Shown: positions 33,381 through 42,209 of the stretch, in pieces
How positions within the stretch are numbered: position 1 is the stretch's first letter
How the letters are laid out: each line of letters starts with the position of its first letter
Assembly: GCF_003286085.1 (NCBI RefSeq)
Contig: NW_020825563.1
Location: 39,671 to 103,670 of the forward strand
DNA from: Drosophila persimilis
Taxonomy: Eukaryota > Arthropoda > Insecta > Diptera > Drosophilidae
Direction: 5' to 3'
Length of the DNA stretch: 64,000 nucleotides
Translations under genes and position numbers: made by a program
The notes under the pieces: generated by a model
The model's database searches: none
What the model saw: only the letters and a program-made list of their open reading frames with translations
Told to the model about the DNA's origin: nothing

Positions 33381-33467
33381 CGTGAATGTGCACTTGTCCC
33401 ATTCACAGCTCCGTACTAATACTTCTTCGACTTCTCTATTCCATCCTAGTTCCATCCTCATCCAGAC

Positions 33468-34415
33468 ATGGCCCCACGGATCCGCGCCAGCCGCACCACG
33501 GAGAGCCGGCGTGATCGAGGGATCAACTCGTACCGTTGCCGGGTCTGCCGAGGAATTCATCCGCTACGGACCTGTCACCATTTCCTTCGCCTGAGCCCTG
33601 AGAAGAGACTCCGAGCTGTCCTCATTAACAAATATTGCGGGAACTGCCTGGCCCACCAACACTCCGGCCAGGATTGTCGCAGTGGCGGGCTGTGCCGGGT
33701 GTGTGGCAAAAACCACCACACTCTACTCCACATACCCTCGTCTCGTCGTCCAGTCCGCTCGGCCTCAGGAGCATCGTCGCCATCTACAGCGCCCCACGTC
33801 AAACGCCGACCTCGGCGTCCAGCCCGCTCAGCCTCGGCTGCATCGTCGCCATCCACGTCGGCCCACGCCGACCGCCGCCCGCGTCTCCCCGTGAGCCGCC
33901 CCGTGGCAGGGCCCCCGGCACCATCCGTCGACTCACTTCTACAACATCGAAGCCTCATCATACTCCCGACGGCGCTGGTGGTCTTGGATACGGGTTCCAA
34001 AAACTTCGAGACGGCGGCGCTCATCGACCCATGCACGCCGGTGAGCTGTATTGACGACTCCTTGGCCAGCGCCTTCAAGTTGCCCACCACTTGTGTGGGG
34101 GACGAGAAAGTGTGTACGGCGGTGATCCGCGCCAAAATGGGCGACTTCCAGTTGGAGACGATGCTCAAGGTCGAGCCCCGTGTGCGCATCCGCACGCCTA
34201 TCCGACAGCTGAGCGATTCCGTGCGGGCACGTTTCGGTGACCTGAGGCTTGCCGATGAACAATTCCATCGACCGGCGACAATCTCGCTCATCTTGGGAGC
34301 AGATGTCTACCCGAAGGTGATCCAGCCCGGGTTCCTTGCGCGTGAGGACGGCCTGCCGGTGGCCCAGAGCACCGTTTTTGGATGGATCGTGTCGGGGGCG
34401 TGCACCCAGCCATAG
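33468..34415 (+). CDS. Extra BEL ORF in env position: second nucleocapsid-protease module
   Basis: A complete 315-codon ORF with ATG in strong context (CAGACATGGC), 88 bp after pol and ending 50 bp before the 3' LTR. It has three Cys/His knuckles (about residues 23-67): CRVCRGIHPLRTC, CGNCLAHQHSGQDC and CRVCGKNHHTLLH. Next is an Arg/Ser/Pro-rich stretch made of two 23-residue direct repeats (about 94-140), and a protease-like domain: TAALIDPCTPVSCI, ISLILGADVYPKVI and QSTVFGWIVSG. The order and last knuckle match the element's own NC-protease region (29069-30075), so it looks like a diverged paralogue of it. No signal peptide or membrane segment, so it is not an env. The active-site Asp is present but the following Gly is Cys. 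Function unknown; RNA binding is likely from the knuckles. An alternative is a captured gag-related host or element gene. Confidence 0.82.
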   Translation: MAPRIRASRTTESRRDRGINSYRCRVCRGIHPLRTCHHFLRLSPEKRLRAVLINKYCGNCLAHQHSGQDCRSGGLCRVCGKNHHTLLHIPSSRRPVRSASGASSPSTAPHVKRRPRRPARSASAASSPSTSAHADRRPRLPVSRPVAGPPAPSVDSLLQHRSLIILPTALVVLDTGSKNFETAALIDPCTPVSCIDDSLASAFKLPTTCVGDEKVCTAVIRAKMGDFQLETMLKVEPRVRIRTPIRQLSDSVRARFGDLRLADEQFHRPATISLILGADVYPKVIQPGFLAREDGLPVAQSTVFGWIVSGACTQP

Positions 34416-34443
34416 GCCACCCCATTATACTTTGCAATCCTGC

Positions 34444-34466
34444 AAGGGGGGGGGGGGGGGGGAGGA
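34444..34466 (+). other. BEL polypurine tract
   Basis: AAGG..GGAGGA, an almost pure G run of about 18 bases directly before the 3' LTR; primes plus-strand DNA. Its length may be uncertain because of the homopolymer. Confidence 0.75.
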
Positions 34467-34824
34467 TGTTCAGGCCAGCAATAGACAGTTTCCGCGCACT
34501 GTGCCGGCTCCGCGCGCCTCGGTCCCGGCTCGCGCGCTCGGAGGGGCGCTCGGATCCACAATGCACGATCCACACGGCGCTCACCGCAGCACAAAGGCAG
34601 CATAAAGCATAGATCATAAGGCATAGAGAGTCAGTTACGTTTTCACCCCCGCTTCAACCTGTCCACATACCGCGCGAATACCCAATAACTACATGAACAA
34701 TATATATATATACACACAACGAAACCCATCGGCCTTTCCTTTCTGTGACGACTGCTAGGAGTTTATACTGGAACATACACCTCGCCGTTGGATAATTGAT
34801 CCTCGATCCGCTCCACTACAAACA
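34467..34824 (+). repeat. BEL 3' LTR
   Basis: 358 bp, see 5' LTR for the four differences. It is followed by GAGTG and then LINE A resumes (TAAGGAAATAGCGCAGC). Confidence 0.93.
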
Positions 34825-35130
34825 GAGTGTAAGGAAATAGCGCAGCTCAAACGCTTAACAACTAAACCTGCCTGGCATCAGAGGCAACAGTTTGGGCGGA
34901 AATACGATGTAAATAGACTCCCGTTCAGGCCTATTTCCCCCAATGAAGTTATGATGGAAACCAAATCTCTACAAAACAAAAAGGCTCCTGGCATGGACCA
35001 AATAAACAACAGAGTCATTAAAGCGTTACCTCAAAAGGTAATTATTCATTTGACAAATATTTACAATTGCATCTTGAGACATGGCCATTTCCCCAAACAA
35101 TGGAAATGTGCTGCTATTACAATGAATAAA
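34825..35130 (+). pseudogene. LINE A copy 3, right part
   Basis: Begins with the BEL target duplication GAGTG and continues LINE A: FGRKYDVNRLPFRPISPNEV, KAPGMDQINNRVIKALP, HGHFPKQWKCAAITM. It ends at the DINE stub. Confidence 0.84.
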
Positions 35131-35162
35131 CGAGGGGGAACGTTGTGAGTTGCTGCGGACAC
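35131..35162 (+). repeat. 32-bp DINE 5' stub, third occurrence
   Basis: Same junction as at 7630 and 16912. Next to it LINE B starts with GGAAATATATC here, compared with CGAGTATATC in the other two. Confidence 0.8.
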
Positions 35163-36450
35163 GGCGAGACGGAAATATATCTAATACTAAGGACAACTGA
35201 AGCAAAGAGACACTACAATATGCTCACAAACAAGCTGAGAAAGGCGATCAAAAACTGTAAGGAGAACCAATTCAATAGGCAGCTAGAATCAATAAGCGCA
35301 GAGGAGGTACGAAGTATGACAAAGCTGTGGAAGATAACAAACAACATCAAAAAGCAGCCGATTCCAATTGGGCACTGAGATTAGAAGACGAAGAAAATAT
35401 ACCCAAATGGACAAGAACAACAATGGAAATGGCTGAAGCCTTCAAAAAACATCTAGAAGAGCGCCATAGGACACCGCAAACTCATAACGAGGCAGAAAAT
35501 AATCCAATAATTGACGAACTGCAGAAGCAAAAGAGCTATACCAAAAAGAAGAATGGAAACACATCAAACCGGTCACCCTGCCCGAGCTGCAGACAATAAT
35601 AAGAAAACTAAAAACAAAGAAAGCAACAGGCGAGGATAAAATTGACAATAAAACAATAAAAATATTACCCCTCAAGGCGAAGCTATACTTAGTAAATATT
35701 TATAATGCTGCACTAAGACTTGGACACTTCCCAATCGCCTGGAAGCACGCGGAGGTGATAATGATCCTCAAGCCGACCAAAAACCCAAAAGAAGTTAAAT
35801 CATACAGACCCATATCCCTCCTAACTGGTTTCTCAAAAATTTTAGAGAAACTCATACTGACAAGACTCCTAGGTGAGGCAAAATTCAGCAAAAGCTTCCC
35901 CAAGCAGTTTGGTTTCCGGCGAGAGCACGGTGCGGAACAACAGCTCAGCCGAGTAACGCAATTTGTTCTCAAAACAAGAAGACAAGCAATGCTGCTCTGC
36001 TGTTTTCCTTGACATTGCGGAAGCATTTGACAAAGTATGGCATGAAGGCCTACTATGCAAACTGACCAAGGTGTTACCACCAAAACTCTACCACATCATT
36101 GAAAGCTATCTAACTAAGCGCACATTTGTGGTAAAGTGCAATGACGGAGTGAAATCCAGTACAGGAAAAATAGCCGCAGGCGTGCCACAGGGTAGCGTCT
36201 TGGGCCCGGTACTGTACACTATATACGCATCGGACATGCCGACACCTGACATAACCCATAAGGACCACAAAGGCAAAATGCTGTTAGCAACGTACGCGGA
36301 CGATACGGCAATCTGCAGCAGACTACCCGGCAGCAGCAGTCAGACGAAATAATAATTACATTAGACACCTTAAGAAATGGGCAGACAAATGGAAAATCAC
36401 TCTAAATCCAACTAAGACGACTAAGGTCGGTGACAAAAACATATTGACAA
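35163..36450 (+). pseudogene. LINE B fragment, copy 4
   Basis: As copy 3, with the pre-insertion LOA target intact (GGGCACTGAGATTAGAAG). It has private changes such as Lys to Met near 35428 and GEAKF instead of GEEKF near 35878. It contains GVPQGSVLGP and TYADDTAI and the shared frame breaks. Confidence 0.82.
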
Positions 36451-37099
36451 CGAGGGGGAAAGTTGTGAGTTGCTGCGGAAACCGCAACTCTACAGTTATA
36501 CCCGATACTAAGTCAGTATAACTCCCCTCCGGCAGACGCCGCTAATATTAAACGACACGACAAAGAGTGCGTGCTAGAGAGACAGAAAATCAGTCTGAGC
36601 GTGACGTCGGGCGTTGCGTAGCTACAGCAAATTGATTTGTTCCTTTTGGCTATAAAAATGATCTGATCTGATCCAGATTCAGCAATCGGATAGATATGAT
36701 CATTATCTATGATTCTGCGTTTTTAGTTTTCTCGTATCCTCAATATTGTGGATGCAACAGATTTTCGTCCTTTGTGGGGGCGGAAGTGGGCGGGGAGAAG
36801 TTTTGAAATATTCTTGTAACAGTGACATATCACAGAAGTCTGGATCCAAAACATCGTTGCTCTAGCTCTTATAATCTTTGAGCACTAGGCCCTGAAGGGG
36901 ACGGACAGACGGACGGACGGACAGACGGACGGACGGACAGACGGACAGACAGACATGGCTCAATCGACTCGGCTATTGATGCTGATCAAGAATATATATA
37001 CTTTATTGGGTCGGAAACGATTCCTTCTGGACGTTACGCACATCCACTTTTAAAACAAATCTAATATACCCCAATACTCATTTTGAGTATCGGGTATAA
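36451..37099 (+). mobile_element. DINE-1-like element, copy 4 (internally deleted)
   Basis: 649 bp. The first internal module joins directly to the third (around 36750-36790), removing about 470 bp. This is what unequal exchange or slippage between the similar modules would give. Both ends and the microsatellite remain. Confidence 0.75.
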
Positions 37100-38025
37100 T
37101 AATTTAGCCAATACCACTACTGCTACTACAGGTGCCCAGTACAACAGCTCTCTCAAAATCGTTTATTGGAACGCCTGGGGTCTAAAAAACTAAATTTTGG
37201 AGTTAGAACTATTTATGCAGCGTAATAACGTGGACATAATGATGGTTATTGAAACCCGCATAACCTCAAATGACCCTACTACCACAATAACAGACAATCT
37301 AACCATAAATGACTACATACTGTATACTGCCTAGCACCCTTCCTCCAGAAAGAAAGGTGGAGTAGCCATTTATGTCCAAATTGGTCTCAAGCACATTGCA
37401 CTTGAACCAATAACAGAAAATTTCTTGCAGTGTGCTCCCATCGCATTAACCACTAACAATAATAAGGTCATTGCTCTAGCGCCAATATATTGCCCGCCAA
37501 CTATCACCTGGACGGAGCAGCACTTCAAAAAGTTATTCAAGTACATGAGCGAACTCTGTTATGGCTCCAAATTTATAGTTTGCGGGGACTGGAACGCTAA
37601 GCACCCATGGTGGGGCAATGTGCGATCCTGTAAAAGAGGCAGAGTTTTAATGAACACGATCCATGCAAACACCTGTTTTAATGTGTTGGCCACTGGGGGA
37701 GCCACACACTACCCATTTGATCAAAGAAAAAGGCGCTCCGCTATTGATTTCACACATATTCAGCAGTTGATCTGCAATCTGACCAACTTCCTATCTTCAT
37801 TAACCTGGGCATCAGTGGCTCAACGACAGTCCCGGTAACAAATCGCCGACTACTACCAAGCAAAGCAAATGTCAAAAAATTCCAAGATTTCCTATCGCAG
37901 CGTATCAATCTCAACATGGAAATAAACTCAGGAGAAGACATTGAGGATGCGATCGTTACAATTGCATCTTGAGACATGGCCATTTCCCCAAACAATGGAA
38001 ATGTGCTGCTATTACAATGATTAAA
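37100..38025 (+). pseudogene. LINE A fragment, copy 4 (two internal deletions)
   Basis: Endonuclease part with CGDWNAKHPWWGN. About 65 bp are lost near 37750 (after RRSAIDF). Near 37955 the sequence jumps from EDAI directly to the segment just before the DINE border, a loss of roughly 0.9 kb. It has the left-array stop CTAGCACC but is followed by the right-array form ATGATTAAAC at its end. It therefore sits at the boundary of the two arrays. Confidence 0.82.
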
Positions 38026-38802
38026 CGAGGGGGAACGTTGTGAGTTGCTGCGGACACCGCAACTCTACAGTTATACCCGATACTAAGTCAGTATGGCTCT
38101 CCTCCGGCAGATGCTAATATTAAACGAAACGAAAAAGAGTGCGTGCGAGAGAGACAGAAAATCAGTCTGTGCGTGACGTCGGGCGCTGCGTAGCCACTGC
38201 AAATTGATTTGTTCCTGTTGGCTATAAAAATTATCTGATCTGATCCAGACTCAGCAATCTGATAGATATGGTCATTCTCTATGATTCTACGTTCTTAGTT
38301 TTCTCGAATCTGAAATATTGCGGATGCAACAGATTCTCGTCCTTTGTGGGGGCGGAATGGGGTGGTGTGAAATTCTGAGATATATTTTTTATAGTGAGAT
38401 CTAACAGGAGTGCGGATACTAAATTTGGTTACTCTAGCCTTAATAGTCTCTGAGATTTGTGGTTGCCCCAGATTTTCGTCCTTTGTGGGGGCGGAAGTGG
38501 GCGGGGCGAAGATTTCAAATATTCTTGTAACAGTGACATATCACAGAAGTCTGGATCCAAAACATCGTTGCTCTAGCTCTTATAATCTTTGAGCACTAGG
38601 CGCTGAAGGGGACGGACAGACGGACAGATGGATGGACGGATAGACGGACAGACAGACATGGCTCAATCGACTCGGCTATTGATGCTGATCAAGAATATAT
38701 ATACTTTATGGGGTCGGAAACGATTCCTTCTGGACGTTACACACATCCACTTTCACCACAAATCTAATATACCCCAATACTCATTTTGAGTATCGGGTAT
38801 AA
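38026..38802 (+). mobile_element. DINE-1-like element, copy 5 (inside LINE A RT)
   Basis: 777 bp, internally shortened. On its left LINE A ends ATGATTAAA; on its right LINE A continues AAACCGAGCAAAAATGC. This copy and the one at 49200 show that the element lies within the RT coding region of LINE A, possibly with AAA duplicated. The microsatellite contains GATGGATGG changes. Confidence 0.75.
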
Positions 38803-39640
38803 AAACCGAGCAAAAATGCAAATGAAGTTGGCTCTTATCGACCGATTAGCCTTTTGGCTGGCTTCTCTAAAATCTTTGAAACCTTGCTCATGAAAAGAAT
38901 GTTTGAATGCGAAGACTTTGAGAAGGCCATTCCCTCTCATCAGTTTGGATTGAGGAGAGAGCATAGCACGGAGCAACAACTGGCACGCGTTACACAGTAT
39001 ATTCTTGATGCATATGAGAAACAGGTTTTTTGTTCTGCCGTATTTATTGACGTCAGCGAAGCCTTTGACCGAGTTTGGCATACTGGTCTACTACTTAAGC
39101 TAGCGAAGCTACTCCCGTTTACATATTACAACGTTTTAAAAAGTTACTTAGCAGATAGAACATTTTTTGTAAACGGAAACAATGGAATACGCTCGAGACC
39201 TGGAAGGATTTGCGCAGGAGTGCCCCAGGGTAGCGTCCTCGGCCCTGTACTCTACACAGTCTTCACGTCGGATATGCCGCTATCGCACCTGTCAGAACAA
39301 AATGAAAGAATTGAGTCGAATATATACAACAACATGATGCTTTCTACTTACGCAAATGACACAATCGTCCTATGTGCTAAAAAAGAAGCCAGTACAGCGG
39401 TTAGAACAAATCAGTGTCCAAATGGTGCATCAGCCTGTACCAGCAAAACGGTCCATGTCCTCTATACAAGGCGATCGATTGCAAATATCAGCCTGTACCA
39501 GCAAAACGGTCCATGTCCTCTATACAAGGCGATCGATTGCAAATATCATAGGTGAGCTATCGCCAAAAATGTACAACGAAGCAATCAAAAGTAAGCCAAG
39601 GCATCGCTATCTAGGCTTGCTAATGGAAACTTGTGCTACA
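38803..39640 (+). pseudogene. LINE A reverse transcriptase, 3' half, copy 5
   Basis: The RT that follows the DINE insertion: KPSKNANEVGSYRPISLLAG, FGLRREHSTEQQLARVTQ, FIDVSEAFDRVWHTGLLLKL (first catalytic Asp), GVPQGSVLGPVLYTVF, then the catalytic box as TYANDTIV. The second box normally reads Y-A-D-D; here the first Asp is Asn, which should abolish activity. A 58-bp tandem duplication (39431-39546) shifts the frame. The protein is related to LINE B, with many shared blocks, but clearly a different family. Confidence 0.86.
39431..39546 (+). repeat. 58-bp tandem duplication in LINE A copy 5
   Basis: CAGCCTGTACCAGC... GCAAATAT occurs twice in direct contact (39431-39488, 39489-39546). The copy at 50061-52861 has it once. 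The length is not a multiple of three, so the RT frame is broken. Confidence 0.9.
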
Positions 39641-40000
39641 AGCCCATACCACCCAGTTAGCAATTCGAGTGAGTGCAGCATCCATGAGACTGAACTGGAT
39701 CATTGGTCATCAGAGCCGGCTATCTAAAAGATGCAAAATGGTTATTTATAAACAATTAATCGCCCCAATATGGCAATATGCCTTACCTGTATGGGGAGCA
39801 TTGGTATGCGAATCACAATTTTGCAGGGTAGAAAGCGCACAGAACCAACTCCTACGAAAAATCGTGAAGGCTAGCAGGTACACAAGAAATCAAGTTATCC
39901 GAGATGCATACAACATTGACTCTGCAGAAGAAACCTTTGATAGAGCCAGCGGCAGGCTTCACTATTTCGCCATCCAAATCTGGAAGCAAAAAGACTCATC
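39640..40000 (+). pseudogene. LINE A post-RT thumb/connection region, copy 5
   Basis: Continues in another frame: LNWIIGHQSRLSKRCKMVIY, QLIAPIWQYALPVWGAL, VESAQNQLLRKIVKASRY and RNQVIRDAYNI. These blocks are characteristic of the region after RT in jockey-clade ORF2 proteins (LYK..I.PIW.YG..LWG; RxQNxxLRxI). The next frame change lies near 40000. Confidence 0.82.
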
Positions 40001-41131
40001 ATGCAGCCCTTCATTCCTCAAAGGCTTGACCGGCCAAGATACACAAAGCAGCTGGAAACTCACTTTTGGCCTCTCCAACAACAACTCCTGCAGCAGGCAG
40101 CACAACAACAACTACTGCTGCCAACTTTAATCAGACACGAGCAGCTTGAAATTGAACAACAGCGCCAACTCCGGGAGTCCCAAGTCAAGGAAGCACTTGT
40201 CGAACGGAAACGCCTTGAACAAGAGCGTCGCAAAGCCCTTGGTATCCCGCAGGAGAGACCCTCAATAATCTGAGTTAATCGTATGGCGCAATGTCTCAGG
40301 AGAGGAGAAATGAATCGATTAGAAATGGCGCAGAAGATTCGTTTTGAGCCCGAATACATACAAAGTCCAATAATGACTCCGCTTGAACCACACGAATTCC
40401 CTCCGCCTACTCCAGAGCAGCTTCTCGAAGAGCAGATGAAGTCCGTTCAGTCCGTTCCGGACGCAGCATTTGCCGCCGAAGAAAGCCGAGCCCGCACAAA
40501 TCCGCACCAGGAAGCCTCATCTGTGTGTGTAGAAGCTGCACAACCAAAAGCTATGGCCACTCCAATACCTAAAAGAAGACAAAATATCATCAATGCCAAT
40601 CTGGATGGCAATAATTCTGCTTACCTTTATTTACAGGCAAATATCACAGCTACTGACGGCCTCTTGGTGCATGCAAGGCAAATCTGGCGCCCAGCAGTCC
40701 ATCCGTTGGCCTGCCATCCTGCTGTAATTCCTATGGCTGCCTGCAGTGAGCGGCCTCCCACGCCATCTTCTATAAGGGCCTCGCCTACTGCCGGGATTGA
40801 CCTGCGTATCCGGAATGACTTTTTGGCAACTTCTCCGAATCCACTCCTCAGCCTGCAGCAGCCTATCGCTACTCCAAAACCTGAAAGAAGACGAAAAATC
40901 ATCAATGCCAATCTGGATGGCAATAACTCGACTTACTTCTATCTACAGGCAAACAGCACAGATACTGACGGCCTCCTGATGAATACACGGCGAAAGCGGA
41001 GGCGAGTAATCCATCCGGTGGCTAGCTATCCTGTTGCGAATCCTCTGGCTGGGCGCAGCGAGCCGGCTGCAATGCTCCCTTCTGCACGTCCATTGCCGAT
41101 GCACATTTCCGCCCCTGGAATCGCCTTTTGA
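40001..41131 (+). pseudogene. LINE A C-terminal extension: Gln-rich coiled coil and duplicated module, copy 5
   Basis: In one frame with a single in-frame TGA at 40271-40273. It starts FIPQRLDRPRYTKQLE, which resembles the end of jockey ORF2 proteins. A Gln/Glu/Arg-rich probable coiled coil follows (LQQQLLQQAAQQQLLLP, QRQLRESQVKEALVERKR). After the TGA and nine more bases an ATG (40283) opens 282 codons: basic and Pro-rich, with two copies of a module (RRQNIINANLDGNNSAYLYL at about 40576 and RRRKIINANLDGNNSTYFYL at about 40885). The repeat is also clear in DNA at a period near 310 bp. No known domain recognised. It may match the extra domain after the RT reported for TART Pol, or be an unrelated 3' ORF. 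Confidence 0.68.
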
Positions 41132-41684
41132 CTGGCTCGCCAAATCCGCACCGCAGTAAATCCAGCATCCAACGAAGGCCTGTCCAACAGTTACAACAGC
41201 CACTGGTGAATCTTCTTCTCATTGGCCTAATGCTGGATCCATGGCTGTTGCAGCAGCCTAATGACGTCACGTGGCATTTACTCAGACCGCTCCCAGGTCA
41301 CCTTCTGAAATTTCACCGCCGTCCAGTGCGTCAATGGTGGAAAGGCGCACACCGAAAGACACGCCCTCTGGAAGCATATAGGCGAAGCAATTTGTAACAA
41401 TCAAATACTTACTCACTTACGGTGCGGCTTTATACTTCCCCTGAGACTGCAGCAGCCTGATGAAGTCACCGGGTCCTTTATTTTGACACCTGCTCAAGCC
41501 AACTTCTACAGACTCAATTCCATCCAGTGAGCTGATGATAGAGGTTCATACCTATATATACGTCCGCTGTAATTAAATGGGCAAAGAAATTATAATTAAT
41601 ACAGCTTCTATTTGTTAAATTTATAATTTTATTTCTTACAATGCAATTTCCAAATGTAAACAAGCGCACGTCGTTGCCAGAAAA
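41132..41684 (+). other. LINE A 3' untranslated region, copy 5
   Basis: About 550 bp after the last ORF, ending in AT-rich sequence (GTTAAATTTATAATTTTATT) before DINE sequence resumes in mid-element at about 41685. There is no poly(A) tail and no target duplication, so the true 3' end of LINE A is probably missing. Confidence 0.6.
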
Positions 41685-42209
41685 TGTTGGAGTGAGACAG
41701 AGCGAGAAAGAATGAAATTGTTTTCGTGATTCTGGCTATAATAATTATACGATCTGGTTCAGATTTTGCACTCTGTAAGATATAGTCATCTTCTACGATT
41801 CTGCGTTTTTAGTTTTCTCGTATCGTCGAAATTGTGGATGCCACAGATTTTCGTCCTTTGTGGGGGCGGAAGTGGGCGGGGCAAAGTTTTGAAATATTTT
41901 TGTAGCAGTGACATATCACAGAAGTCTGGATCCAAAACATCGTTACTCTAACTCTTATAGACTTTGAGCACTAGGCGCTGAAGGGGACGGACAGACGGAC
42001 GGACGGACGGACGGACGGACGGACGGACGGACGGACGGACGGACGGACGGACGGACGGACAGACATGGCTCAATCGACTCGGCTATTGATGCTGATCAAG
42101 AATATATATACTTTATGGGGTCGGAAACGATTCCTTCTGGACGTTACGCACATCCACTTTTACCACAAATCTAATATACCCCAATACTCATTTTGAGTAT
42201 CGGGTATAA
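41685..42209 (+). mobile_element. DINE-1-like element, copy 6 (5'-truncated)
   Basis: Starts inside the element at GGAGTGAGACAGAGCGAG and runs to the 3' end. It lacks the first two modules. The same truncated junction with LINE A 3' sequence recurs at 52862. Confidence 0.75.
41987..42064 (+). repeat. Expanded GGAC microsatellite in DINE copy 6
   Basis: A nearly pure run of about 16 GGAC units followed by AGAC. Other copies have shorter, interrupted GGAC/AGAC runs of about 35-60 bp, so this one has expanded. Confidence 0.88.

Larger units (their letters stand above)
20794..34824 (+). mobile_element. Pao-type BEL LTR retrotransposon with nested Ty3/gypsy element
   Basis: Bounded by 358-bp LTRs and flanked by GAGTG at 20789-20793 and 34825-34829, the 5-bp duplication expected for BEL/Pao. 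Without the nested element (22251-27844 plus one TTTA) it is about 8.4 kb. Order: LTR, tRNA primer site, leader of about 1.26 kb, gag, NC-protease, RT-RNase H-integrase, an extra ORF, polypurine tract, LTR. The LTRs differ at 4 positions with no indel, so the insertion is young. Two frameshifts (about 29067 and 30060) break a gag-pol that is normally one frame. Confidence 0.92.

Noticed and set aside
33575..34291. Minus-strand ORF of 238 codons opposite the extra BEL ORF
   Set aside because: Low-complexity Arg/Gly-rich translation without known motifs, while the plus strand has zinc knuckles and a protease-like fold.
33468..34415. Env glycoprotein in the extra BEL ORF
   Set aside because: No signal peptide, transmembrane segment or furin-like site; it has zinc knuckles and a protease-like domain instead.
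40271..40282. Selenocysteine or regulated read-through at the TGA in the LINE A extension
   Set aside because: The TGA is shared by two recently duplicated copies of a dead element, so its conservation means nothing here, and no SECIS-like structure was recognised.
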